DNA of 64,000 bases from the NCBI GenBank assembly GCA_023374025.1, contig SIJG01000008.1, positions 1,170,215 through 1,234,214 on the forward strand. The letters are read 5' to 3'. The translations under genes were made by a program, and so were the position numbers. This stretch comes from Heterodera schachtii (lineage: Eukaryota; Nematoda; Chromadorea; Rhabditida; Heteroderidae). This document shows, one piece after another, positions 21,044 through 34,768 of this stretch; positions within the stretch are counted from its first letter, which is position 1, and the number at the start of each line of letters is the position of its first letter. The notes beneath the pieces were generated by a model that had not been told where the DNA came from, did not search any database, and saw nothing but the letters and a program-made list of their open reading frames with translations.

Positions 21044-22563
21044 TTAATTATCTCCCCTTTTTGTTCGTTTTGGTTTTCGTGGGGCATCGTTCTGTTTCGC
21101 CTCCACGAGTATCACATTTTGCGGAGCAATCGTTGTGTTATTTCTGCAACAAATGACCCTTTTCATCGCTTCTTTCCATCCCGGCAAAAATTCATCGAAG
21201 GCGCGTTGGTATTCTTGACTGAAATTAATTATCATATACAATTAGTTAATTAATTATTATTTTTTTGTTGTTCACCTGAACGAATAGAGAAAAATGGCAT
21301 TGGAACTTGAGGAAAGGTAAGACAAATAGTTGAGAGAGCTGGTCACAAAATAATACAACATCTGATCCGACTTTGCTGGTGAACTCGACACACCGACCAA
21401 GTCGAGAATTGTCATCGAAATGGAATTGGTGGACCAACCGACGAAATGAACCAACGAAATTGTGAACAACGACTTGAAAAGGCGACGAATTGACACTGAA
21501 AGAGACCGGGAATGGAGAAGCCATGCATTTAAATTTATTCCCAAAAGAGTCTTTGGTCTCACCGACGCTGTTTCGGTTTTCTTTGCGAAGTTTTTTGTCC
21601 AAATGATTCATGTACAACCACAGGCAAATGTACACCAAAATTTCGATGAATTCCAACAAAAAGTTCGTTTTTGCCAAAGTGTTCACGTAAGCACTCAGTG
21701 GGGCGATGGTTGTGCAAGCGGTTCGCCTGAAATTTCGAAAATGCCAATTCGGTGAAGTGAATGGTTGGTCATTTAATAAAATTGAAAATAATTATAAATA
21801 AAATAAAAGTACTTATTGGGTTGTCGTGCATTTTGGTAACCAGCAAATAAGTAAAAGGAGGCATAGATTGAGCTCAGAACCAAAGCAGCTCCAATCAGTT
21901 TGGATTTTTTGACCGATTTATACCTGTAATGTAAACAGAAATTCGCAAAATATAATTTAAAACTAAATAAAACATTTGAATTAAATCTTTTCCTGGCATA
22001 CCTAATCGGAATGAACACACCCAAAAAGCGGTCAATGGCAATGCAAAGCATCAAAGGGAACGAAGCGCAAAAGGTGAACAGCGGCACCATCTGAATGAGG
22101 AAGCAGTCGAACATTTGCATGGAAGAAACGCCTAAAATAAATTATATCATTTAATATTTACTGTTTTATTTTTATTTTTTTGCCTGCTACGACTTGGACC
22201 AGATAGAATGGCACATCGACCAAAAAGGGAATAATCGACGCGTCGTAAAGTGCCAACAAAATGTTGCAGACCCCGTGGAGCCATTTGGCACGAACGGTGA
22301 CGTAAATCAGCAACAAATTGAGCACAATTCCGACAAAACAAAGCAATGATTTTGTGATGGAGAAAAAATAAACGGACACAACGAGAAGGTCCTGCAAAAA
22401 GAGACAATGCAAAAAAGAAAAAGAGATGACATTTAAGGAAATGATTTATTAATTTAAAAATCATTCATTAAATAATATTTTAAATAAAAATGCTAATTAA
22501 TTTCAAATTCAATTCATTTATTACCAATTGCGATTTGCTGTACAAACTGTCGTTGCTGCTCAT
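21044..22563 (-). CDS. Serpentine chemoreceptor, srsx-like, seven exons, intact
   Basis: Seven-transmembrane G-protein-coupled receptor, probably a sensory-neuron chemoreceptor. Phase-checked exons: 22563-22525, 22391-22184, 22131-22002, 21923-21813, 21726-21563, 21495-21276, 21218-21044; 348 residues. The start encodes MSSNDSLYSKSQL. Hydrophobic segments include LLCFVGIVLNLLLIYVTV, ILLALYDASIIPFLVDVPFY, MVPLFTFCASFPLMLCIAIDR (an IDR in the DRY position), LIGAALVLSSIYASFYLF, FLLEFIEILVYICLWLY and the last pair ending in SSSSNAIFLYSF before a basic tail, as in srsx receptors. The second intron (22183-22132) uses a GC donor. Class assignment rests on the IDRF and NAxxLYSFR patterns and is moderate; that it is a rhodopsin-like GPCR is clear. 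Confidence 0.85.
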
Positions 22564-23677
22564 TGTTCTCGAGTCGTTTTTTCCGTTAAATGTGAAAAAA
22601 AAAATTATTTTATGTGAATGAAAATTTTTTAGTTAAATGTATCATATAAAAGCAGCAAAAGTTCGGCGAAGGTGCCTTTTTCCTTTAAATTTCATTAATT
22701 TATCTAATGGCCGGCAAAAGTCCAAAATTGGAATCAATTTGCGGCAATTATTTGAAATTCAATTGTCTGAATTATTTGTTAAGCAAAAAAGTGAATATTA
22801 AATTACACTTAAAGCATACACTTGATAATGGAATTTTATTGAGAATTCTTAATAAGAGAATGTATATTCTAATGAAATTGAGCAAAATTGACAATGTACA
22901 TTATTAATACACCAAAATTTTCAATTCAAGTAATCGCCAGCAATAATAATCTTTAATTTGGTAAAGGAAATAAATTTTGGAAATGTTAATTTTGGATAAA
23001 TACAATTAAAAAGTCATTATTGTCATTAATAAGTATGAGCATACGACCTTAACTATTTCGAAGTTTCCTTGGTTCCAGGGGCCGTTGCAAAATTTCGCTG
23101 TTTTTAGGTCCACTTTCGGCCCAGAAATCCTAAAATTACTAATAAAATACTGCTTTACCCAGAATATTTCTTAGGAAAAAGAGAATTTCCAATGATAAAC
23201 ATGAAATGATAGCCATGACTCATGACCAATAAGAAAAAAATATATCTTATCAAAAATCTCGGCACTAAAATAATTAAATAAAGAAATTCTGATTTCATCA
23301 AAAATGAAGCATATAAAATCTGATATTAAATTTATACGCATTCCTTTTTTTATTTTAACCAAAATTTTGGAATTGTTTTTAATATTCGTCTATTCATACA
23401 TTTACTTTTGTTTCTTATTTTCATGAATTGGTTTATAGCGGGGAAAAACGCATAAGCAAATCCAAATCAAATCCTGTTTTGGGGCATGCCAATGCGATTG
23501 ATAACGAAGAGAGTGATGAAAAGCATCAGCAATATTAGCTGGAGCAAAAGAAAGCAATTAAAACCGTTGCTAAACAAAAGTCATTTCTCCAAATTAAAAT
23601 GATTAATTTTAAATTGTTTACCCAAATTATTGTTTTTCCTTTTCGCTTCGTTTGAATTCATTTCATTTTCTTAATAA
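22564..23677. other. Intergenic, no gene seen
   Basis: AT-rich. Short frames here have no recognisable domain. A TATAAAAGCAG motif at 22646 might belong to a core promoter on the plus strand. Confidence 0.5.
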
Positions 23678-23892
23678 ATGCAACTTTCTCTTCTTTTGAC
23701 AACTTTTGCTATGCTTTTCTCAAGTTTATTGCCTCTCTCAAAAACAGGTCCGCCTTTGTTTATTTATTTGAAAGTAATTAAAATTCAAATTTCACAGCTG
23801 CCGACAACCGACCGCCGCCCGCGGGATGGCACAACGGACGCCATCACGGAAACCACGAGGGATGGCATTGGCACAACGGCGGAAGACGATGA
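23678..23892 (+). CDS. Small secreted His/Gly/Trp-rich peptide, two exons
   Basis: Exons 23678-23747 and 23798-23892 joined across a 50-bp GT...CAG intron give 54 residues. The first exon encodes a signal peptide (MQLSLLLTTFAMLFSSLLPL). The second encodes ADNRPPPAGW followed by repeats of His, Gly, Asn and Trp ending in HWHNGGRR. There are no cysteines. The mature part would be about 30 residues and could bind metal through its His cluster or act like the Gly-rich antimicrobial/neuropeptide-like peptides of nematodes. The family is not recognised. The unspliced frame reads through to 23938 with a less orderly sequence, so the spliced model is preferred. Confidence 0.6.
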
Positions 23893-24345
23893 GACAGAGG
23901 CACTCACATTAAAAAATGACCTTTCTTTTGTTAAATAATATCTACTTTATTAATTAATAATAATTTTATCAAAAAATAAATTTAGCCATGCCAAAAACAA
24001 TTCGAGGCTTTAGCTTGGCTGGGTGGTGAGGTGATGCTCTTTCAAACTCGTTTCTCCACCCGCCTCCGTTAATTATCCCTCCACGCACTTGTCTTCCATT
24101 AATTTATTGCTTTTGTTCCTCATTTGCTACATGCTTTTCTTATCAGATTGTTTTCACTTACATAAAGTGACCAATCGCTTTTTCACTAACTTTTGCTTAA
24201 ATGCAAATCTTTTCTTCCTCATTTATGTGCTAATTGTGTCGCATATTTATATTAAATTCATTTCCTCAATTAAGGCTTTTCATTTCAAAATTTAGTAATT
24301 TCCATGAATATTATTATTATTATTATTATGAAATAAAGTGTTGAC
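23893..24345. other. Intergenic, no gene seen
   Basis: Contains an (ATT)n run near 24310-24330 just before the next start codon. No exon is evident. Confidence 0.5.
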
Positions 24346-27319
24346 ATGGAAATTCTGAATGATTCGGGTGATCGGATTGTCGAAACGATTCGCCGTCACA
24401 TCGAAAACAATGAAAAAGCGCAGCGCTTTTTCACCGATTTTTCCCTTCGCCTCCGTTTTTGCCTCCGTTGGCTGAACACGAAAAACTCAGTGCTAAACAA
24501 AAAATTCAATTTCTCCACATTGCTCGGCATCTTTTTCTGTGTTTACGTTGTCCAGCATTTGCTGCTCTTAATCTTGCCAATTCGTCCGTCTTCCTCTTTT
24601 GTGAAGCCGATCACACGCGATGTGATCATTTATGCCACCTTTTCATACAAAAACAGCACCAGGTGGGTTTTTAAATGAACCTAAGAAATGATTTGACATT
24701 CAATTTAATAACTATTTTGAACATTTTCCACTCCCTTAATAGGCATATTTTATTATCTGGCTAAGATTTTTAAATACAGATTATTAAAAATAGCAAAAAA
24801 TATACATGCAATAATATGTACCAAAACATGTAATTAAAAATTTTATTAATGCTTTTTTGGGCCAAAAATTCTTAGAAAAACATTAAATAATGCAAAAAAA
24901 AAAGCCAAAAAAAGACTTAATTAACCTAAAAAATAACATACTTAGAAAAAAAATGTAATTTTCATAAAAATGTTGCCATATTTATTACATTTATAATTCC
25001 ATTTTCCCCCCCCCCCTCCCCCCTCTTTTTCCTTAACAGTTTCGGCATTTCCTCCCACGATACTTTTGTACTGCTAATGCTCGCCGATCGTTCCGACAAT
25101 TTCCCGTACATGCGTTGCGCACGGCAAAAGGCCGAGATGGAGTCAGTCCTGGCGCAGGTTGAGCATTACTGATTACACCGGACTGTGCCATCTGATCATG
25201 TTCATCGCCGTGTGCAATTTCCCCTCGCCGTCCGCGGCGGACGAACGCCGCCGCGTCGACGGCGCGGGCGACCGAAGCGACCAGTGGCAGGAGGAGGCCG
25301 TGCTGGTGGACTTGGGCCCGCAAGTGTTAGCCGACCAGCAGCTGCGCCAAACGTATTTGGACCCGAACTATCACGAGGTGAGCGGAGTAACGAAAAGGGA
25401 GGGATTTGAGAAATTGGAATTCATTTTTGAAATTAAAAATGCAAAAAAAAAAAAAAAAGAAAGCCGAAAAGTAAACAAAAAGTAATTAAGCCATCCGTTT
25501 TAAATATTAAACCGATAGAAATGAATGAAAATTGTTGAATAATTCGAATATGTACAATAAGAAATGATAATTTGTCATTATTTTTTATTTTTCTCAAATT
25601 ATTACTTTATTTCTTTCGCATTTTTTCCTTCACCATTTTTCGGCACTTTCCTTTTTCCTTTTCCCCTTTTTCAGCTCGTTGTTCGGAAGGCTGACCAAAC
25701 TCCGCGCAATTTTCTCATTTGCGTTAGCCGAGTTTTTGCGTTTGAAAAATGGCAGCTTTTGCTCACCGCAATGGAAGTGTACAAATCGATGGGCGTCGAT
25801 TTGGTGGTGTTGCACATTGTGTCCGCACTTAGTGCCGTTTTCAAACTGATCAAAGCGTACGAGGCGGAAGGGCGACTTGCAGTGAGAATGGTACGGTAAT
25901 TGTTTTGTTTGATTAAGTTGGGGCTAACATTTAACAAATGGGTACCTCGGGCTTTGTAAAACTATCCGAAAGTTGTCTTTTTTTTGTATTTACCTCTTTC
26001 GGTTTACAGGGATTCAAATTGCCAATTTTGAAAGAGATGAATTTCGACCCCGAATTGCAAATTGAATATTCGGGCCAATTGGCCATGGCCCACGAATGCT
26101 TTTACGAGTTTCGAGAAAGTGCCAAATTCATTTCAATGTTGGATTTGGACGATTTGCTTGTCACCACACAATTTACTTCGATTGGCGACGCATTAAATGC
26201 CGCACTTGTCCAACACCCGATGGCACCATTTTTTTACGTAAATAAACTCGAAAGCGGCATTTTATTACCACGGCACAAACAAATGTCTTCAAGAAGTTTG
26301 TTTTCTTCTATAAAATTCAAAAATATTGTAAAAAAGAAAAAGGATAAAGAATGTAATTTAAGTGATTATAGTTTTGAACAGTTAACCATTTCAACGGATC
26401 CATTTTCGGGTTATACCTAAAAATATTGTATTTATTTTCCAAGTTCATTTAATTCCGCTTTAATTTGGCAATTTAAGTCATTAAAATAAAAAATAAAAGT
26501 TGTTTTAAAATTAAATTTTAATTTATTCTTTCAATTTCAGATTTTATGCACAATTTTCGTGAATTAATTTTCACCAAGAAATTTTACAATAGTGAAAAAC
26601 TTGTGCTCAGACCGCCCCAAATTGACGCATTTTGGGTGCATTTAACGCGTCATTATAAGGGGAAGGACAAACCGGTGCAATTGTCCACTGATTACCTGAC
26701 CATTTTGCATCTTTCAAAGGATGTAATAAAAATTAAAATTATTTTAAAATTATTCAAAAATGATGGATTTTCTTTATGACAGATCGAAGCAAATTCAACA
26801 AAAGGATACAATGACAAATTGCTAACACAATTTGATGGACAATTGGGCAACGGAAGTGCTTTTCTGAACGACTCGAAGATAATAAAGGTACAAAAATGAT
26901 AACCAAAAACCCAAACAAAAAAAAAAAATTTTTTAACAGGAATTATTTAATATTAGCCAATTAAAATGTATAAAATACCACTTAGATAATTGACCGCATG
27001 CCGAAAAGGTTTTATTATTTTGGCGCCATTCGGCACTGTTCCCGCTTCATCAACAATTACCCAAATGACATTTTAACTATTCCTTCGCCGTGCCTTTCAT
27101 ACAAACTGTGCGATTTGCCGAAGGCAAAAGTGGAGTGTACCGTAACCAAAAGCAAATATTACAGAAGCACGATTATGCCAACCAAAATTTACAGGGTAAT
27201 TAGTGGGAAATGATTAGTTAATTATTGCGCATCATTAAAACATTCAGGTTCACGTTTTAAAGAGGACCATTTTTGTGAAGAGGAAAGGCGGATGCTTTGC
27301 CAGAAAACTGATATTTTAA
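24346..27319 (+). CDS. Glycosyltransferase family 92 protein, type II membrane enzyme
   Basis: GT92 (DUF23) enzymes transfer galactose onto N-glycan core fucose in the Golgi. Exon 1 (24346-24661) gives a cytosolic head and an anchor (LLGIFFCVYVVQHLLLLIL). The next exon starts at 25040. Catalytic exons: 25675-25889 (EKWQLLLTAMEVYKSMGVDL, then IKAYEAEG), 26010-26410 (EYSGQLAMAHECFYEFRESA, then the DLDD metal-binding motif), 26543 on (KLVLRPPQIDAFWVHL), 26783 on, 26990-27200, and a last exon 27248-27319. Nematode GT92 families are large. Odd point: near 25158 the exon frame hits TGA while coding resumes one frame over (IMFIAVCNFPSP); either a frameshift or an intron from 25158 to about 25293 explains this. 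Confidence 0.82.
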
Positions 27320-27705
27320 CTTTATTAAAATGTATTTTTTTACAAAAAAAAATAAAATGCGTGAAGGAAAACACCGAAAAATTTTGAAAAATGTTAAAGG
27401 AATGTGTCTCTGACACAGTTTTAAAATGTTTAAGACACATTTCAAATATTTTAAATTTTAAAATAAAAAAAATGAAAAAATTTTTAACAAATCAAAAAAT
27501 TAATGGAAATATTTTTTATTATTGTGTAATAAAAATAAATAAATAACTAATGATTTGGCAAGTTAAATTAATGAATTTTCACAGTTCGGTTGTCCATTTT
27601 TGCCCTTTGCCTGGTTGGGAAACAGTCTAAATTATAATTTCACATTAATTTAATTAACATAACACACCATTTTTAATTATTTTTAATATAAAAATATTTA
27701 TATTT
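27320..27705. other. Intergenic between two converging genes
   Basis: Very AT-rich 3' flanks of the GT92 gene and of xanthine dehydrogenase, which point toward each other. No exon seen. Confidence 0.55.
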
Positions 27706-29203
27706 TTAATTTTGGCCCACTTTTTCCAAAAGTTTGTCTTCGCATGCCAATCGAATGCGCTCGGGCGTCGCCGGACTGTCCAGCCGAAAATAGCCCAAAT
27801 GTCCATTTTGAATTCGATAGTTTCGGATCGCTTCACGGATTGCGAAAAAAGGCGCCGACCCGAGAAAAAGAGGGGGTTCACCGATAGCCTAAAAATAAAG
27901 TTTAAAAAGACTAAAATAAAATAAGGTAATAAATTTAAAAAAAAATAAATTTAAGCACTTTCGATGAAAAAATGCCATTTCTGTTGGAGGATCCGTCCAA
28001 CAATTTGACGTTGAATTGGCGTGGCGCATCGTCCGCACTTGGAATTTTGTAAGTGCCGGGGCCGCGGGTCAGCCGAACGCCGTCCGGGCGCACTTTCAGT
28101 TCCTCCATTGTGAACAGACCGTAACCCTAACAAAAAGTGATGTTTTTATAAAATTTTAAAAAATTGAATAATTTAAATTAATTTTTTTTTTTCAAATTTA
28201 AATGGGCAAAGAAAATTCACCTGGACAAATGCTCCCTCAATTTGACCAATGTCAATGGCCGGGTTAAGCGATTCGCCGACATCCATCACAATGTCAACGC
28301 GAATGACCTTTATCAAATAATAAAACATTTAAAAAATGGAATATTATTTAAAAAATTTAATTTATTTAATTTTTGATTAAAATTGTACACGATGGTCGCC
28401 TGTCAGACAGTCGACTTCGACCTCCGCACATCCGACCCCATAAACACAATAACTGTAATATTCGGAGCCACGACCTTCTACGAAATCAGGAGGCTCAGAA
28501 TGAATGCTTAACATACAAATTAAAAACAAAGAATTTAATAAAATTAAAATACATAGCAAATCCAGTCGCAGACAATTGCACTCTGTTGGAATAGGCATGC
28601 ATCACCAAATCCTGGCATTTTGATTTATTTAAAGACATAAAATTAAATAAAAGTGAAAGTTAACTCAAAAAATGGAATCCATTCTTGGCCTTTATCCTAA
28701 AATCCTAAAGATACGGCATGGAACTAAAAAAACGTGAAAATGCCGGATTTCCATGCCAAAATATCCTATTCCCTGGCACATGTCCACCCCAGTCTCTTAA
28801 AGCAGGTCAAGACCTCACAATCCTCAACACGGCGTGACCCCTTCCATCTGCCCCTATTTAGCATAATTAATTCCATTTTTTTAAATTTTATTTTTACTTT
28901 CCAACTGGCCCCTTTTGGCAGTTCGCTTCTCAACGGCTCCAATCGTTTCAATAAAATTTCGCATGCGTTTTTCACGGCCAACCCATTGACGTCACTGCCA
29001 ACGCTAACAAACAAAAAAAAAATTTTTGATTTAAAACAAAAAATGATGCTTTTCCTAATCATGGCCCACCTCGCAGCGGTTGCGCTCGCATTTGGCACTT
29101 TGTCGGTGGCCGTGTCAATGATTTGAATCGTTGAAACGTCAATTCCAAGACATCTTGAAGCAATCTGAAGGATTAAATATATTTTAATTGATTAATTATT
29201 CAC

Positions 29204-29243
<40 letters not shown>

Positions 29244-32200
29244 TTGGAGGATTTTTGTGTGCAATCCTTGGCCCATTTCCATTCCGCCATGAGAAATTAA
29301 CACGGAACCATCAGTATAAATATTGACAAGAGCTCCAGCCTAAGACAATATATAACCACAAAAAACTTATTTTTATTTTTGAATGTTAAATTTAATTAAT
29401 TTAACTTTTATGAGGCACCTGATTAAGTCGTTTGAATCCAAAAGCTATGCCAAACTTTGTCGGAACCATGTAAATGCCCCGTTTCAAAAATTTATTCCTG
29501 GAATTCCATTCTTGGAGCTGAAAATTGTTGGTTAAAAAAATATTTAAAAACAATACTTCCACAATCAGTACCTTCAATTTTCGCTGGTCATAATTTGCCA
29601 ATTTTTGGCATTCTGTCCAACACCGGCGAATGTTACATTGGTGCAAATGCATCCCATAGTGCGTTATGTCCCCCTCCGAATACATATTCTGCTCTCGAAG
29701 CTGAATCAAAAAGCAAAACTGCTCAGGTTTTGTACCAAATTAAATTCCGATTTTAAAAATTTTCGCAAATGTAAAAAATAAATTGGGCGAAAATTGGCTT
29801 TAATCTGTTTAAAAACATACAAATTCAAAAATCGCATCTGAAACTGATTCTTCCCGAGACTCTCGCACATCTCCTCGTATATTAATTAGCCTATCATTCC
29901 CACCGTGTCCACGTCGATGCCAAATTGTTCCGCGGCATGCTTCATTATGGTCTCGGTGGCAAACATTCCTTGGGGGGCTCCGAAGCCGCGAAAAGCGGTG
30001 TTTGATGCCAAGTTGGTCTTGCACATGTGCCCATAAGCGTCGAGAGCCCCAAATTTGTACACATTGTCAATGTGTGCCAAGGCACGTTCTGTTAATCAAA
30101 ATTTATTTATTAAAAAATAATAAATAAGTGATAAATTTGCTGTTTGTCCCCACCCATCACTCCTTTGCTAAGGTCAACTGAAAAGCCGCAATTGCTGTAA
30201 GCATTGACTTCCATTGCGGCGATTTTGTCACAATCATTTTCCAGTGCAAAATGATAATCAAAGCGGAAAGGGTGGCTTAATTAAGCAAATGGAATAAATT
30301 TACGAGAAAATTCATGCTTTTTATGGTCTACCGATTTCCACTGATTGCCATGTCGTCGAAGCGTTCCAACCAAAAGCGAATTGGCTTTTTGAATCTTAAA
30401 AAATGGAGTTTTTAATGCTAAAATTGCCGCTTTATGCCCTTTTGGTTCACTTTTTTGCTGCAACTGCGGCAGCACCCGCGAACAGTCCGCAGCAGTTTTC
30501 CTTGCCGCCAAATCCGCCGCCAATTCGCCGCACATTTACAGTGACCACATTTCTTGGCACTCCCAACGCCGTGGCAACGTCGGCCTTTTTAAACATTCAT
30601 TGGTTAAGAAAAGGTGTAAAAATAATTAAATATTACAAAAAATACGGTGGATAATCCCTAATTATGAACATTTAACGAATATTTTTACCACCTGAACATC
30701 ATTGACGCATTGCTGTTGATGAAACAATTCGCATTTCGTCGCCTTCGCCAGGAATAGCGCAGCAATTTTGAGTCTCCAAATAGAAATGTTCTTGCCCGCC
30801 AATGCGAATTTGGCCTAAATTAAAAACACAAAATATCAAATAAATTGTAAAAATGAATTTATATATTATATTTTTTACCTTTGATTCTCCTAGTGAATTT
30901 CTTCCATTCAATTTCCGTCGGTTTTTTCCTTTTTTCGTTTGGCTCGGCCAATGAGCTGTGAATTCTCGAGGCATTTGGGAACAGAAAACTCTTCCGTTCA
31001 ATTGCCTCCTGAAATTGAAAAACTAAATAAACATTTTTAAATCGTTTAATAAAAATTGCAAATTCGCCTCAATTGTTACGATTGGCTTCTGCCGCCCGTT
31101 TCCGTCTTCCGCCTCCGTAACTTTCACTTTGACTTTTGCCGCGCTTCGACGCGCTGTTTCGTGGTCAGTGGCCACAATGGCTGCGATGGGTTGGCCATGG
31201 TAAAGCACCTTAAAAACAAACCAAACACAAATAATAAAAGGAATAAATTAATTAAAATCCTAAAAAATATTTGAATTTGAAATTGCCTGGTCTTTGGCAA
31301 ACAATGGCATGTCGTTGAAATGGCTGATCATCAACGACCCCGGCACATCTCTCCAGTCGACGTGTCCGACAACGCCATCCAGGCAAAGTGCCGTCGAATA
31401 GTCAGGGTCACCGACAATTTTCCCACGGCTTACCGGTGATAAAACATATGCCATGTGAAGACAATCTGAAAAATTACGGGGTTTACTATGCTGTAATTCA
31501 TACTGTAATTGAATAATTCTGCGTTTAATTACCGGCCGGCAACTGAATGTCTGTGGTGTACACAGCTTCGCCGGTCGTGTGTTTTTCACCGCTTGCGTGG
31601 ACCAAAGGGCGTCCGACACTGTCAGTTGGCTTTTGTAATGGCGAAACACTCTGATAATAAATAACTTAATTATTAATATTTGTTTCTGAACTTATAATAT
31701 TTTTTAAACAGTTTTCAAAATGTCAAGCCCAGGGCAAGCCTATGTTTTTATGTCCATCACCTGGTAAATTTGAGTCGACTCAAAAGTGTTGTCGATTCCG
31801 CTTAGATGGGTTTGCTCACGCTTTTCACAAGAAAGGCCAAGCTGTTCTCGGACGAACAAATAAAATTTCATGAAAAAGCCAAGGACAAGCGCCTGACGAT
31901 ACCTAATTAAAACATTCGAAAAAGCAAGTTTCTAATTTAATTGATTTGCTGTCAAAAGCGCACTTGGCCATCCCTCCGGGCACATCGTCGGCCAACCGAA
32001 ACTCATCGGCCAATATGCCAGTAACATCGTTCAGAAATGCTTCATCCCAACTCCGGCCAATTAAATTTTTACCAGAAAGTGATGCCATTCGCGTGGTGGC
32101 ACCCATTCCGCCGAAAGCGAAGCGCAACGATTCAACTTTTGGACCTGAAAATGGAGAATTAATAAGAAAACAGTAATTAAAATTGATAAGGTAACAAACA

Positions 32201-34768
32201 TTTCACTGACCTTTATTTTGACAAAATTTAACCGAAAATACGCCAGTGACCTGCAATTAAAATGCACAAATTAATTTGTCCCATTAATTTCCAATTTCCA
32301 TCCTTTACAATGGCAATGTCATCCTCGCGCCGTTGCGCTTGCTTATAGGCCCGGAAAAATTGATTTGGTGTTGAAAATGGGATGAAGAGTTCCGTGATCA
32401 CTTCGTCCTGAGCGATCAGTGTTTTTCGATAGGACGGGAAAAAATTTTGATCAATGCAAACGATGCGCTGCAATGAATTTTAAATAAATAAATTTTAATT
32501 TTTTAAACAATTAACGAAAATGTGAAGCACCTTTCCCCTCTCCTCAGATGCCAATATCACTTTGGCATCCGATGCCATCCAAATTGGGTTCAGATCAGAA
32601 ATTGGAGATGCCGTTGCGATATTTCCCGCGACTGTCTTTAAATTAGCCAATTATGTAATTGACATTTGTTTGTTTGTTATTCACCGCCATATTTCGGATG
32701 TGATTGCCAGCGAATAGCCACAACATTTTGCAAATGGCGGCGATAATTTTCGTTTTTTCTTCTAAATAAATATAATTTTTTTTTTCTTTTTTTTTCAATT
32801 TGACTTGGCAATGTGTTTATATAGTGGTGCAAAATGTTCTTCGTCTCATTTAATGAGTGTCCAATTCCCAGCCAAATGCCATTCTCATCGCACCGATGGG
32901 AGCGGAGGGACGGAATCTTTGAAGACATTTAAAATTCAAATAAAAATAAAATATAAAATCCACATTTTTAATGTTGATAATCTGTCCCATTTCAATGTGT
33001 CTGAATTTGAGCTCAACTCCGATCTCAGTGTTCCCGGCCATTAGGCGAGCATTTGGGAATTCACTGTAGCAATAATACGGTACACAAAGTTACTGTCCTT
33101 CTGTTGCACCTACCGTTTTAGTGCCAACAAATTTTCCAAGTCAACAGGTTGATACCAAAAGCAGCCCTTATATTCCATTACAAAACACTTTTTGTGCCAT
33201 TCTCCAACCTAAATATAATTAAAAAAACAATGCCTAAATCTTTGAAATTTACCGCCAATTCCGGAGGAAAAATTAATTCTTGTGAAGAATCGGTGTTTGG
33301 CAAATTGCACAAATTACTCAATTTGTTTTGTGTCTAAATTTTAAAAAATTAAAATTAAATCTTCGCTAATTATTCAATTCACTTCGCTGTTAATTACTTC
33401 GCTTCCATTAAAAGCATTGACTCCCTCTTCAGCTCTTTTTCCATTTGTCATACAACACTTTGTGCCCTGGCCACAGCAATTTGCGCTTTGTCCGTTTTGT
33501 TTCTTTGAAAATGAATAAAATGCCTCCAAAATCGGACGATAACCCGTGCAACGGCACAAATTCCCTAAATTATGAATATTTTCATCAATTTTTAATCAAT
33601 GCTTAATTAATTCATTCAAATGTTGTCTTTCTGTGCCTTGTAAACACTCGTCCACTTCGGCATGCGTTGGCTCGGATTTGTTTCGCAACAATGTGTACAT
33701 TGCCATCACAAAGCCGGGCGTGCAATAGCCACATTGGGAACCATGAGCACTTGAACAGAGATAAAGTGATATGATCAATCGGATTGTACTGAATTATGCA
33801 AAACAACAATTTGGCCAATGCGCAAAACCAAAAATTGTGTAATTTTTTAGAAATGAAAAGTCAAACCATTTTGGCCTTAGTTTTTTTTAATAGCAAAACG
33901 ATTTAACTTTTAATTAGTGTGTTAAACATATTCGTTTTGTGTAAATTGTGTAAAATAAAAGGGTGCCCGTCTTCAAACTAACGGTTCTGTAATGACCCAT
34001 CCTTTTCGCCGTTTTACGATTTTTAAAAAATGAAATTAAATTTTGTTGCTAACCGTGACAGCCTTTGCTGCACGGGATGTATTCGCTTCTGTCCACCGCC
34101 AATTCCTTCGACCGTTGTCACCGCTTTTCCAAACAGCGAAAGGACGGGGGAAAGGCACGCATTCACCGAATAATGGCTAAAAGAGCAAATAAGTTCAAAA
34201 TATGGATTGAAAACGAATAAATAATTTTTAAAATATAAAATAAATTCGTTCATTGTAACTACCGTATTCGACCACTGGCAGGGTCCAAGTCTGAAACCAT
34301 TACTGTACACGCACCGCAACCGCCTTCATTACAGCCGATTTTTGTGCCGCGCAAGTTCACTAAAGAAATAAATGTCTATTATTTTTGAAAAACTATCAAA
34401 AATAATTTTATAATTTAAGAATTTTTTAAAATTTTAATTGAAGAAAAAGGCATATTATAAATAGGAGTAGTTCAATTTTAATAAAAGATTTTTATTCATT
34501 AATTGTCAGAGAAAAATGTAAATTATATGCAAAAAACCAAATGAAGCATACAATTTTCCCGTAAAAATGACGCCAAAGTAACGCGCGGATCGACATTCTT
34601 AATAAAATATTCAATTATTATAAATAATTCTTTTAAATTTTTTATAAATAAAACTATGTTTTTATGAAATTGTACTTCTGCATCAATGCGAGTTCCATTA
34701 ACGAAAAAAGTGAGTTTGGTGGAGTCAAATCGAAGCTGATCAATCGTTTTTTGACTGTTATTAATCAT
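27706..34768 (-). CDS. xdh-1: Xanthine dehydrogenase (molybdo-flavoenzyme), many exons
   Basis: Oxidises hypoxanthine to xanthine and urate in purine breakdown. The start is [14 protein letters not shown] at 34768. Exons downstream carry: the plant-type 2Fe-2S motif [12 protein letters not shown] (near 34340); the second 2Fe-2S motif with [15 protein letters not shown] (33700) and [16 protein letters not shown] (33550); the FAD domain ([20 protein letters not shown] region near 32600, [11 protein letters not shown] near 32090); the molybdopterin domain with [12 protein letters not shown] (30510) and [15 protein letters not shown] (29970). The C-terminus (stop at 27706) matches the family's [13 protein letters not shown] end. 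There are about 25 small exons and short introns; one intron holds an (ATT)n run. Substrate residues cannot be aligned here, so aldehyde oxidase remains possible. No internal break was noticed. Confidence 0.88.
29207..29243. repeat. (ATT)n microsatellite in a xanthine dehydrogenase intron
   Basis: About twelve ATT repeats between two exons. Confidence 0.9.

Noticed and set aside
33950..34030. CRISPR-like or operon-like arrangements
   Set aside because: No spaced direct repeats of CRISPR type are present and the genes are multi-exon eukaryotic genes.
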